Part shown: positions 13,575 to 20,401 of the stretch, one piece after another
How the letters are laid out: each line of letters opens with the position of its first letter
Position numbering within the stretch: position 1 is the first letter of the stretch
Source of the DNA: JBCCYM01 sp039190005
GTDB taxonomy: Bacteria; Pseudomonadota; Gammaproteobacteria; UBA12402
Direction: 5' to 3'
DNA length: 20,401 bases
Assembly: GCA_039190005.1 (NCBI GenBank)
Contig: JBCCYM010000030.1
Location: forward strand, 1-20,401
Translations under genes and position numbers: made by a program
The notes under the pieces: generated by a model
Told to the model about the DNA's origin: nothing
The model's input: the letters and a program-made list of their open reading frames with translations, nothing else
Database searches by the model: none

Positions 13575-15880
13575 GAGTTTGCCGATCTCCTGCCAGGCTT
13601 TGTTTTAAGTAAACCGTATACACCTAAACCAGCAAGTGCCACCACTAAAATTTCGCCCAAGGTATCAAGGCTGCGGAAATCAACCAGGATCACATTGACA
13701 ATATTACGACCATGCGCTAAGACGTAGGCGTGATCAACATAATACGTTGTTACTTGGCGATTAAACGGTACACTTGTGGCGGCTAATAACAAGATGCTGA
13801 TCACTAAACCAGAGATAGTCGCTATAGTGGCGTTGCGTAATAAGGTGGTTTTTCTGACATGTTGGATTTTTGGCAGTCGGGGGAGGCGATAAAGTGCCAG
13901 GACGATAATCACAATGGTTAGAATATCAACCAAGAGTTGGGTAATGGCAACATCAGGCGCGCCATAAATTAGAAAAATCAGACTGGTACAGATGCCAATC
14001 ACGCTAAGCAGTGTGATATTGGTGAGATAATCTTTGCTAAGCGCGATAGCTGTGGCAGAGATCAGCAGTAGTAGAATTAATAACCAGTCAAACCAGTGGG
14101 CTGTGCGAGGTATGATCTGTTTAATCGGATAATTATGATGCTGGAATAATATCACGCCAACAGAAATCGCGATAAAAGCGAGTATTGTGGCTAAATACCG
14201 CGATAAATAACCGCTTTGTATTTTTACGGTGACAAAGTTAGCAAAATACACAAAACCTTGGCAGCATCTATCCACTGTTTTTTCAATACTCCAAGCGCGA
14301 ATGGTTTGTAGTATCATATAAATTTTCTTATGCCCCATAAATAAGCCGATACCACAGAGTAATGTGATGACACTGAGTAAGAAAGCCGGTGTGATACCAT
14401 GCCATAGTGATAAATTTGAATTTATGGTTTTACCCGTGACCACAAATGTTGCGGGATAAACCAATTCATTATCAATAAGTCGCGGAAATAGTCCCAGAAA
14501 TAAACTACCACCTGCGAGCACCAGCAGCCCCAGCCATTGTTGCCAAGATTGTTCATGTGGTTTATAAGGAAATTTTTCTATCTGCCTTGAAAAAAAAGGT
14601 TTTATTACAATCATGATTGCGATAATGACAAACACAATATTACATAATAAGGCAATCAGTAGTAACATACTTTTTTCCCAGCCAAGATTGAGTTTAGCTT
14701 CGTAAATCAATTCTTTACTGATGAATCCCAGTAATGGCGGCAATCCCGCCATTGAAGCGGCACAGAGTAATGTTCCAATCAGTGTAATCGGCATGTATCG
14801 ATATAAGCCGCCCAATTTATATAAATCACGCGTGCCAGTGGCATGGTCAATATTGCCGGCGGCCAGAAACAAACCGGCCTTGTAGAGCGCGTGCGCGAAG
14901 AAAAACAACATCGCCGCGTTAATAATCAAACTATCGTCTGAAGCGAGAAGAAAAAATAACATGCCCAGTGCCATTGTGGTTGAATACGCCAACATGCGCT
15001 TGATATCGCTGCTCTGTAATGCCAGTATCAAGGTGCATAACATGGTAAAACTACCAAACATAACGAGCATGGTGAACCACAATTGTGTGTGTCCTAAAAG
15101 TGGTGTAAAACGCGCGATAAGATAAACGCCCGCTTGCACCATAGTTGCTGAATGAAGATAAGCGCTCACCGGTGTTGGCGCCTGCATCGCGTTGGGTAAC
15201 CAAAAATGAAAAGGGAATTGTGCCGATTTTGTCGCGGCGCCAATCAGTATTAAAAGAGTGATCAATGTATACCAGTGATGGCGCGCTAAACCATTAGAAA
15301 ACGTCTGTGTTAAATGGGTGAGATTAAAACTATGGCCGACAATTTTTAGCAGAATAAAACCAGTCAATAATGCCAGTCCACCGGCGACAGTGACTAATAA
15401 ACCCTGCAAGGCCGCTCGACGCGCGGCTTTTCGCTGATGGTCAAAGCTAATCAATAAAAAAGAAGAGAGACTGGTTAATTCCCAGAAAATAAACAGACTC
15501 ATTAGATTATCCGCTAACACAACACCAAGCATCGCGCCCATAAAGAAAAACAAATAAGCGTAGAAACGCCCCAGCTGTGGGTTGCCGCGAAGATAAGTGC
15601 CGCTATAAAGGACAATGAAAATGCCAATACCACTGATTAGCAAAGCAAATAAATTACTTAAACCATCAAGATAAAACGATAATTGAATGCCAAGCGCGGG
15701 CAGCCAGTTCAGGCTACTGTAAAAGGTATGATGGTGCTGAATCGCGGGTACAAAACGGATAAAATAAATGAATAATGCTAATGGCACGAATGCTAGACAA
15801 TTGCTTGTCCATTGAGATTTCCGTAGTATTGCCGGACAGAGACAGGCAATAACAAAACAAATTATAATTGTTGCCAACAC
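13571..15880 (-). CDS. mrpA: Na+(cation)/H+ antiporter subunit A (with MbhD/MbhE C-terminus)
   Basis: Largest subunit, 769 residues and about 20 helices. The NuoL-like part carries Glu134 in FIFWELTSLSSFLLIS and Lys218 in GAATKSAQFPFHFWLPNAMQ, followed by PVSAYLHSATMVQAG. The last 180 or so residues are the extra MrpA domains MbhD (SLIFLIYGAPDVAITQLLVD) and MbhE (VNVILVDFRSLDTLGEILVV), so the protein is full length. Translation starts at GTG 15880; no ATG is available in frame upstream and the ribosome-binding site is poor. It is first of seven genes, so it sets expression of the operon; a promoter and palindrome lie directly upstream. The seven products form one hetero-oligomeric inner-membrane antiporter used for sodium, alkali and osmotic tolerance. 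Confidence 0.95.
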   Translation of the reverse strand: MLATIIICFVIACLCPAILRKSQWTSNCLAFVPLALFIYFIRFVPAIQHHHTFYSSLNWLPALGIQLSFYLDGLSNLFALLISGIGIFIVLYSGTYLRGNPQLGRFYAYLFFFMGAMLGVVLADNLMSLFIFWELTSLSSFLLISFDHQRKAARRAALQGLLVTVAGGLALLTGFILLKIVGHSFNLTHLTQTFSNGLARHHWYTLITLLILIGAATKSAQFPFHFWLPNAMQAPTPVSAYLHSATMVQAGVYLIARFTPLLGHTQLWFTMLVMFGSFTMLCTLILALQSSDIKRMLAYSTTMALGMLFFLLASDDSLIINAAMLFFFAHALYKAGLFLAAGNIDHATGTRDLYKLGGLYRYMPITLIGTLLCAASMAGLPPLLGFISKELIYEAKLNLGWEKSMLLLIALLCNIVFVIIAIMIVIKPFFSRQIEKFPYKPHEQSWQQWLGLLVLAGGSLFLGLFPRLIDNELVYPATFVVTGKTINSNLSLWHGITPAFLLSVITLLCGIGLFMGHKKIYMILQTIRAWSIEKTVDRCCQGFVYFANFVTVKIQSGYLSRYLATILAFIAISVGVILFQHHNYPIKQIIPRTAHWFDWLLILLLLISATAIALSKDYLTNITLLSVIGICTSLIFLIYGAPDVAITQLLVDILTIVIIVLALYRLPRLPKIQHVRKTTLLRNATIATISGLVISILLLAATSVPFNRQVTTYYVDHAYVLAHGRNIVNVILVDFRSLDTLGEILVVALAGLGVYGLLKTKPGRRSANS

Positions 15881-15900
15881 TGAGCTAAACCATTCTGTAA

Positions 15901-15943
15901 ATCGCTAAAATAGCTATTCTACCTTAGCGATAGCTAATCTCAA
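15901..15943 (-). promoter_or_regulatory. mrp operon promoter with overlapping nested palindrome
   Basis: On the minus strand, TTGAGA (15943-15938) and TAGAAT (15921-15916) are 16 nt apart, a 5/6 and 5/6 sigma70 match; the leader to the GTG would be about 29 nt. An inverted repeat ATCGCTAA (15901-15908) / TTAGCGAT (15924-15931) encloses a second palindrome, AATAGCTATT (15909-15918). Together they cover the -10, the start point and part of the spacer, a classical repressor position. The regulator is unknown. Confidence 0.5.
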
Positions 15944-16018
15944 GCACTTATACTGGTTTTGTTGCCAGTATCCTTAGATAAAAATGGTAATTTGACCCGC
16001 TCAGGGCAAAATCTGAGT

Positions 16019-16813
16019 TTATATGATCATCAACACGCCAATAGTAAATATCAGTACCGCGTAGATTTTTTTAAGGCCTTTTTGTGGCAATTTAGTACTG
16101 ATTCTAGCACTCAGATATCCGCACAAAGAACTGGGAATGATGGAAAATGCCAACAATAGCACATTGACAAAGCCAATATTGCCATGATGGACACCAATAA
16201 CTCTCATACCACTAATTGCCAATAATATACCCGCTACCGCGGAGAAAACCGTGCTGGTCAATGTGGCACAGCCGATGGCGCGATGGATATTGATTTTACA
16301 TTTGTGCAAGTAAGGCACAGTAAATACCGCGACACCAAGTAAGAACCATAGTAGACCGATAAGCGTTGTAAACAGATGATTTTTTAATGAAGAGAGTTGC
16401 CAGAATCGGCAGTCTTTTTCTGAATTATAAAACCAGAACCAAAAAGCCACACTAATTACTACAATGCTAAAAAGTTTTTTTAGAAAAGCGCTGGGAATAA
16501 GATTTAGTAGTAAAACCGCTAATAAGGTGCCAACAAAGATACCGGGGAAAATAGAACGAATGACCTGCCAGTCAATATTATTGCGCTGCCATTGCATTTT
16601 TACGGCAGAAATGCCTAAAATTGCGCTCGCGGCACAGGTGGTGGCAATGGCAATTTGCATTTGATATGTGCTCAAAGCGCTAAAATGACGCAGGATATAA
16701 TAAAAACCAGGTGTCATTAGCATCCCTGATCCACCACCAAAAACGCCATATATCAAGCCCGCGCCGGCAGAAATGAGAATACAGTCTGTAATAACATGTA
16801 TAATATCAATCAT
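16019..16813 (-). CDS. TauE/SafE family membrane permease
   Basis: This 264-residue protein has about eight hydrophobic helices in two similar halves. The N-terminal half carries the family glycine-rich motif GAGLIYGVFGGGSGMLMTPG (17-36) and a following ATTCAASAILGI. The second half has the matching HRAIGCATLTSTVFSAVAGI and FVNVLLLAFSIIPSSLCGYL. The family exports sulfite, sulfoacetate and related organosulfur anions or takes up similar compounds, but substrates vary and none is indicated by neighbours. It lies 138 nt upstream of mrpA on the same strand with a palindromic promoter between them, so it is probably a separate unit. The ribosome-binding site is weak. Confidence 0.82.
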   Translation of the reverse strand: MIDIIHVITDCILISAGAGLIYGVFGGGSGMLMTPGFYYILRHFSALSTYQMQIAIATTCAASAILGISAVKMQWQRNNIDWQVIRSIFPGIFVGTLLAVLLLNLIPSAFLKKLFSIVVISVAFWFWFYNSEKDCRFWQLSSLKNHLFTTLIGLLWFLLGVAVFTVPYLHKCKINIHRAIGCATLTSTVFSAVAGILLAISGMRVIGVHHGNIGFVNVLLLAFSIIPSSLCGYLSARISTKLPQKGLKKIYAVLIFTIGVLMII

Positions 16814-16844
16814 AAAATATAGCCTATCACCAAGAATTAGCTTG

Positions 16845-16873
16845 ATTATATTAAAAGATTGTATTGTCTACAA
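16845..16873 (-). promoter_or_regulatory. promoter candidate for the TauE/SafE gene
   Basis: On the minus strand TTGTAG (16873-16868) and a perfect TATAAT (16850-16845) are 17 nt apart, giving a leader of about 25 nt. The -35 matches only 3/6. It is divergent from the secreted-protein gene. Confidence 0.4.
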
Positions 16874-16900
16874 TAACATGTGAAGACAGAAAAAGTTTAC

Positions 16901-16906
16901 TATACT
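16901..16906 (+). promoter_or_regulatory. -10 element candidate for the secreted-protein gene
   Basis: TATACT 30 nt before the ATG at 16936. No good -35 is seen at 16-18 nt spacing, so this is a weak call or an activator-dependent promoter. A GGGGTGGA stretch (about 16925-16932) is the likely ribosome-binding site. Confidence 0.3.
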
Positions 16907-16935
16907 TAATGTAAGTCAAATAATAGGGGTGGAAC

Positions 16936-17469
16936 ATGAAAATTTGTTTATCTACATGTGTATTGTTGATTTTATCTGGCGCCGCTGTCGCGAATGTTAA
17001 CCATCAATTTGGTGGAGATAGCCAGAGTAATGATGGTTCACAAGCTAGCGCGTCTCATGCGTACTATAGCGCCATCAATTTTAGTAACGAGACAAAGCAT
17101 AAGGTTAAATTTCATATAAGCGATAGTAAAGCTGGCAAAACAACTAATCATAAGTCGCAAACTATCGGGCATTGCTCTTTTTCAGCGACAAGCGTCACGA
17201 TTGAACCTGGCGGTACGGATACTATTTTCATCAATGATCCAAACGATGGTTATGGCAATGGTTGCCTGCAATTTTCTGTTGGTATATCTGGATTTGGCAA
17301 TGTAAGCAAAGATGTTGTCGATATTCATTATCTTGCCTATGGTGGATCAGTCTATATCGTGCATCAAATTAAGCATCATCATATCATCCCCATCCCATCA
17401 CGTATTTCTGTTAACTGGCTATGGCATGGCAACCATGATATAGCACCATCAATTAGTGTTTCAAATTAG
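16936..17469 (+). CDS. secreted protein of unknown function
   Basis: I do not recognise a family. The 177-residue product has a clear signal peptide (MKICLSTCVLLILSGAAVA, cleavage near 19-20). A Ser/Asn/Gly-rich linker (about 24-40) is followed by what looks like a small beta-rich domain: AYYSAINFSNETKHKVKFHI (42-61), a cysteine at 80, TSVTIEPGGTDTIFINDPND (85-104), a second cysteine at 110, and LQFSVGIS. C80 and C110 could form a disulfide in the periplasm. The C-terminal part is rich in His (IKHHHIIPIPSR) and Trp, which might bind metal, though this is speculative. It stands 57 nt before tolB on the same strand, in the place where tolA would be expected in a standard tol operon, but shows none of TolA's long Ala/Lys-rich helix or C-terminal domain. 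Confidence 0.65.
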   Translation: MKICLSTCVLLILSGAAVANVNHQFGGDSQSNDGSQASASHAYYSAINFSNETKHKVKFHISDSKAGKTTNHKSQTIGHCSFSATSVTIEPGGTDTIFINDPNDGYGNGCLQFSVGISGFGNVSKDVVDIHYLAYGGSVYIVHQIKHHHIIPIPSRISVNWLWHGNHDIAPSISVSN

Positions 17470-17474
17470 ACGAC

Positions 17475-17480
17475 TATAAT
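17475..17480 (+). promoter_or_regulatory. -10 element candidate for tolB-pal-cpoB
   Basis: A perfect TATAAT lies 5 nt after the stop of the secreted-protein gene and 46 nt before the tolB ATG. No convincing -35 is found at 16-18 nt, so tolB may equally be cotranscribed with the upstream gene. Confidence 0.3.
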
Positions 17481-17526
17481 TACTTGCTTATTGCATTTAG
17501 AAACGGTTTAAGTTATCTTAGTTTCT

Positions 17527-18876
17527 ATGAATAGCAATCGATTATTACAGGTATTTTTAACGTTCTTAGGGCTAATTGTGCTGCAATCCGCGTCGGCGAC
17601 AATTAACCTTGAATTAACTCAAGGGGTAGGGCGCGCAATTCCCATTGCTATTGTCCCGTTTCATGGTGATAGTTTAGGTATATCGAAAGTTCTGCGTCAG
17701 GATTTATTAAGTAGCGGTATGTTTTCCATTACCGCGGTCGATAAACTGCCCAATAAACCTGGCACTATTGCCGATGTCCAGTTTGGTGACTGGCGCGCTA
17801 TCCCCGTCAATGATCTTATTATTGGCACAATTACACCTGAAGGTAATAATTATCATGTCAGTTTTACCTTGCTTGATACCTTTAAATCACAACAGTTCTT
17901 GCATTTTTCTTCGTTATCGCAGGCGACTGTCAACGCGAATTTGAACCCTGTTTTAGCGCACCAAGTTTATACCATTCCTAAATCATCAGTCCGTTTCTTG
18001 GCTCATCATATTGCCGATATCATTTATAAACAACTCACTGGTGTACCGGGTGTATTCAGCACTCGAATTGCTTATGTTGCCGTCAAACGGTTTCCGGATC
18101 GTCCGACAAAATACGCGTTGGATATTGCCAACGCCGATGGAGAAGATCCTCAACCATTATTGCAGTCCAATAGTCCGTTGATGTCACCAGCCTGGTCACC
18201 TGATGGCAAATCTTTGGCCTATGTGTCGTTTGAAAATCGCCGTTCAGCCATTTACATTTCCGATTTAAGTACTGGTAAACGGCGTTTGGTGGCGCAATTT
18301 TCGGGTATTAATAGCGCGCCAGCCTGGTCGCCTGATGGCAAAGAATTAGCATTGGCTTTGTCTAAAGGAAAAGTAAATACCAATATTTATATTCTAAATC
18401 TGGTCAATAATAAACTTGAGCAGCTCACCACGGGTAGTTTTATTAATACCAGTCCAGCCTGGTCACCTGATGGTAAATCCATTATTTTTACGTCCAACCG
18501 TGAAAAGGATCAACCGCAGATCTATAAGATTGATTTGGCGACAAACGCGATTAAACGTATAACGTTTAATGGTAACTATAACGCCCATGCTTCTTTTACG
18601 CCGGATGGTAACAATATTGTGATATTGCATCGCGATGGTGGTAAATTTGAAATTGCCATACAAAATTTAGCCACAGGAAATTTAAAAGTATTAACGGATT
18701 CAGGATTAAACGACTCGCCAAGTATTTCGCCTAATGGTCAAATGATTATCTACGCTACTTATTATCAAGGCAAAGAAACGTTGGCGAAAATAAGCATGAA
18801 TGGTCTGGCAAAAACGCACTTGATTTCTAATGACAGTTTTATACAATCTCCGGCTTGGGGACCTTTGGCATCATGA
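17527..18876 (+). CDS. tolB: Tol-Pal system periplasmic protein TolB
   Basis: TolB links the inner-membrane TolQRA complex to Pal during outer-membrane constriction at division. The 449-residue product has a signal peptide (1-24, cleavage after SASA). The mature N-terminus NLELTQGVGRAIPIAIVPF holds the TolA-binding box, then comes an alpha/beta domain to about 175 and a C-terminal six-bladed beta-propeller. Propeller blades show the WSPDGK repeat: PAWSPDGKSLAYVS, PAWSPDGKELALAL, PAWSPDGKSIIFTS and the weaker FTPDGN and ISPNGQ. Three copies are nearly identical at DNA level too (around 18187, 18319 and 18454). The length is typical. No ribosome-binding site is obvious before the ATG. The stop overlaps the ATG of an 8-codon mini-frame leading to pal. 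tolQRA are not adjacent. Confidence 0.95.
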   Translation: MNSNRLLQVFLTFLGLIVLQSASATINLELTQGVGRAIPIAIVPFHGDSLGISKVLRQDLLSSGMFSITAVDKLPNKPGTIADVQFGDWRAIPVNDLIIGTITPEGNNYHVSFTLLDTFKSQQFLHFSSLSQATVNANLNPVLAHQVYTIPKSSVRFLAHHIADIIYKQLTGVPGVFSTRIAYVAVKRFPDRPTKYALDIANADGEDPQPLLQSNSPLMSPAWSPDGKSLAYVSFENRRSAIYISDLSTGKRRLVAQFSGINSAPAWSPDGKELALALSKGKVNTNIYILNLVNNKLEQLTTGSFINTSPAWSPDGKSIIFTSNREKDQPQIYKIDLATNAIKRITFNGNYNAHASFTPDGNNIVILHRDGGKFEIAIQNLATGNLKVLTDSGLNDSPSISPNGQMIIYATYYQGKETLAKISMNGLAKTHLISNDSFIQSPAWGPLAS

Positions 18877-18899
18877 ATAATTTGAGGTACGAACTTTGA
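18873..18899 (+). other. 8-codon mini reading frame coupling tolB to pal
   Basis: ATG at 18873 overlaps the tolB stop (ATGA). The frame reads MNNLRYEL and stops at TGA 18897-18899, which overlaps the pal TTG start at 18896-18898. It contains the pal ribosome-binding site (GAGGT). Whether it is translated is unknown; the geometry would let ribosomes pass from tolB to pal by two re-initiations. Confidence 0.35.
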
Positions 18900-19492
18900 A
18901 AATAACGCAGCGAACTTTCTTTATCTTAAGCATTTTAGTCGCATTAATCCTTAATGGCTGTGCTTCTCGTACCATGCCAGCAGGCATTACTGACGCGAAT
19001 CATTTATCCACGGGCGCCACGGGCGCGCAAACCTATTCAGTTAGCACATCGCCGGATTTTAAGCAAGCATTTGCTGCCGGTCCTCATCAGGGATTGTTAG
19101 GCGCGCGTCAATTTTATTTTAGTTTTGACAAATTTAATCTCGCATTGCGTTGTTTGAGCCCTATCTATTTGGATGCTACCCAACAATCAACTTCGGCGGG
19201 TAATTGTTATCAAGCGCTTAAATCTCACGCGCAATATCTAATACAACATCCACAGCAATGTATTGTATTAGAAGGTAATACGGATGCTCGAGGGAGTCGA
19301 TCTTATAACCTTGCCTTAGGACAAAGACGCGCCCAGGCAGTGGCTAGTCGCTTAGAGAAAGATGGTGTGCCGGCTAAACAGATTCGTACTGTAAGTTATG
19401 GCGAAGAGCGTCCTGTCGCGTTGGGGCATACTTCGGCGGATTACGCGCGTAATCGTCGAACAGATCTTATTTATGAAAGCTGTGGTCAGTAA
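18896..19492 (+). CDS. pal: peptidoglycan-associated lipoprotein Pal
   Basis: Pal anchors the outer membrane to peptidoglycan and binds TolB. The TTG start at 18896 has a GAGGT site 8 nt upstream. A lipoprotein signal with lipobox LNGC places lipidated Cys at 22; residue 23 is Ala, so export to the outer membrane is expected. The OmpA-like domain begins FYFSFDKFNL (73-82) and contains VLEGNTDARGSRSYNLALGQ (124-143), with Asp130 and Arg132 or Arg135 as peptidoglycan-binding candidates. RRAQAV, VSYGEERPVALG and YARNRRTDLIYE follow. Compared with standard Pal, about 20 extra residues (83-105) sit between the first strand and the first helix and carry C86 and C104; further cysteines are C122 and C196. 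Length is 198 residues, longer than E. coli Pal (173). The stop overlaps the cpoB start (TAATG). Confidence 0.93.
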   Translation: MKITQRTFFILSILVALILNGCASRTMPAGITDANHLSTGATGAQTYSVSTSPDFKQAFAAGPHQGLLGARQFYFSFDKFNLALRCLSPIYLDATQQSTSAGNCYQALKSHAQYLIQHPQQCIVLEGNTDARGSRSYNLALGQRRAQAVASRLEKDGVPAKQIRTVSYGEERPVALGHTSADYARNRRTDLIYESCGQ

Positions 19493-20316
19493 TGTTTGGT
19501 TTACTTAAAGCTTTATTGGTATTTCTGCTAGTAGTATTCGCGGCAATAGCGCAAGCAAGGGCGCCAATTACCGACGCGCAACCGGTGGCGCAACGACAGC
19601 TTGATTCATCATCAGAACCTTCTTCAAGTTCAATGGTGTCTTTACCTGGCCTGCAACAACAGATTAAGAAATTGGAGGCGTTGTTAGCGCAACAGCAACA
19701 GCAGATGGAAAAGCAACAACAACAGATTACAAGCTTGCAAAAACAGTTGACTACTTTGAATAAACAAGTTGTCACGCTGCGTCATCATGCTGTTGCTGCA
19801 AAAAAACCATCAGTCGCGTCAAATCATCACAGTAAAGTAGTCGCGGCGTCGACAGTTAATACCAGTGAAACAACTGTTGTCAACCATCAGCCAAAAACAA
19901 GCTCAGCTACACGTACCGCGACACCAACAGTAACTTCCGATAAAAATGCTGATCAAGCTTATAATGACGCTTTTGCTTTTGTTAAAAAGCAACAATACGA
20001 TAAAGCGATAGAAGATTTACAAGTATTTGTTAAACAATATCCGCATAATCAACATAACGCTGACGCCTACTATTGGTTGGGACAACTTTATACAATAAAT
20101 AACAATACCAATAACGCTAAAACTTATTTTTTACAGCTTATTAATGAATATCCCACATCTGAGTACACGCCAGACGCGATGCTTGAACTTGGCGTGTTAG
20201 CTCTTGAGCAGCAACAATGGCAGGAAGCGAAACAATGGTTTAACAAAATTATAAAAAACTATCCTGACACAAAAGCGGCAAAACTGGCTGAGGCTAAGCT
20301 AAAGACATTGAGTTAG
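19492..20316 (+). CDS. cpoB: Tol-Pal associated periplasmic protein CpoB (YbgF)
   Basis: CpoB coordinates peptidoglycan synthesis by PBP1B with Tol-driven constriction. The 274-residue protein has a signal peptide (1-24, cleavage after ARA). A trimerising coiled coil follows (about 53-98), extremely Gln-rich with QQQQQ runs. Then comes a Thr/Ser/Ala-rich linker (100-150), and a C-terminal TPR domain (153-272) of three repeats beginning ADQAYNDAFAFVKKQQYDKA, NADAYYWLGQLYTINNNTNN and TPDAMLELGVLALEQQQWQE. Start ATG overlaps the pal stop (TAATG), so it is coupled to pal. Codons 238-257 are the left arm of a 58-bp inverted repeat whose other copy lies beyond the stop at the window's end. The stop itself (TAG 20314-20316) and the ending LKTLS look natural for the family, so the gene seems intact. 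Confidence 0.92.
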   Translation: MFGLLKALLVFLLVVFAAIAQARAPITDAQPVAQRQLDSSSEPSSSSMVSLPGLQQQIKKLEALLAQQQQQMEKQQQQITSLQKQLTTLNKQVVTLRHHAVAAKKPSVASNHHSKVVAASTVNTSETTVVNHQPKTSSATRTATPTVTSDKNADQAYNDAFAFVKKQQYDKAIEDLQVFVKQYPHNQHNADAYYWLGQLYTINNNTNNAKTYFLQLINEYPTSEYTPDAMLELGVLALEQQQWQEAKQWFNKIIKNYPDTKAAKLAEAKLKTLS

Positions 20317-20401
20317 ATAGTAAAACACGTTTGTTATGTCAGTATAGTTTTTTATAATTTTGTTAAACCATTGTTTCGCTTCCTGCCATTGTTGCTGCTC
20401 A
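20205..20401. repeat. 58-bp perfect inverted repeat reaching the window edge
   Basis: Bases 20344-20401 are the exact reverse complement of 20205-20262 inside cpoB. The match continues imperfectly inward: one mismatch at 20263/20343, then six more matches (CTGACA 20264-20269 against TGTCAG 20337-20342), after which it ends. The 67-nt centre holds the cpoB end, its stop and the bases after it. Because the outer end coincides with the last base given, the true arm may be longer. Confidence 0.95.

Noticed and set aside
15950..15971. 7-bp hairpin ATACTGG/CCAGTAT with 8-nt loop between the TauE gene and mrpA
   Set aside because: No T-run follows on the minus strand, so it does not qualify as an intrinsic terminator; may be chance.
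16000..16017. CTCAG/CTGAG stem just after the TauE stop
   Set aside because: Only 5 bp and no T-run next to it.
19467..19775. Cysteine-rich minus-strand open frame
   Set aside because: It is the antisense of the Gln-rich cpoB coiled coil; CAG/CAA runs read backwards give Cys/Leu codons. cpoB and the pal end explain this DNA.

Overview
The window looks like chromosome of a low-GC gammaproteobacterium. The evidence is a tolB-pal-cpoB cluster, a pilA-pilB-pilC cluster followed by coaE, a complete seven-gene Mrp antiporter operon, and A/T-rich coding sequence throughout. The protein style (FucP-like and YveA-like transporters, periplasmic Msr pair, cysteine-less Tpx-like protein) recalls the Legionellales/Coxiellaceae side of the class. 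That placement is only an inference. I see no tRNA, rRNA, insertion sequence, prophage or CRISPR array, and all the large genes are open.

Layout. 1-132 (-): N-terminus of an MFS sugar-type permease that leaves the window. 237-860 (+): exported thiol-peroxidase-like protein without any cysteine. 957-2024 (+): plant-type glutaminyl cyclotransferase with an odd N-terminal extension, followed by a possible fragment of a second copy. 2125-8384 (-): one tightly spaced gene run, read pilA > pilB > pilC > msrA > msrB > coaE > ybdG, with a good sigma70-type promoter candidate at 8564-8591. 8605-10173 (-): amino-acid permease. 10272-15880 (-): mrpABCDEFG with mostly 4-nt overlaps, preceded by a nested palindrome that covers the -10 region of its promoter candidate. 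16019-16813 (-): TauE/SafE permease. 16936-17469 (+): unknown secreted protein. 17527-20316 (+): tolB-pal-cpoB.

How the genes work together. PilB (assembly ATPase) and PilC (inner-membrane platform) would assemble the PilA pilin into a type IV pilus. The prepilin peptidase gene pilD, commonly found between pilC and coaE in gammaproteobacteria, is absent here, and two exported methionine sulfoxide reductases occupy its place. Mrp is a cation/proton antiporter whose seven membrane subunits are all present. TolB, Pal and CpoB form the periplasmic/outer-membrane half of the Tol-Pal envelope system, but tolQRA is not next to them.

The most striking structural observation is at the right edge. The last 58 bases are an exact inverted copy of part of cpoB, and the match runs to the final base of the window. 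This is either a fold-back artefact at a contig end or a real inverted duplication. No clear undescribed defence or mobile system was found.
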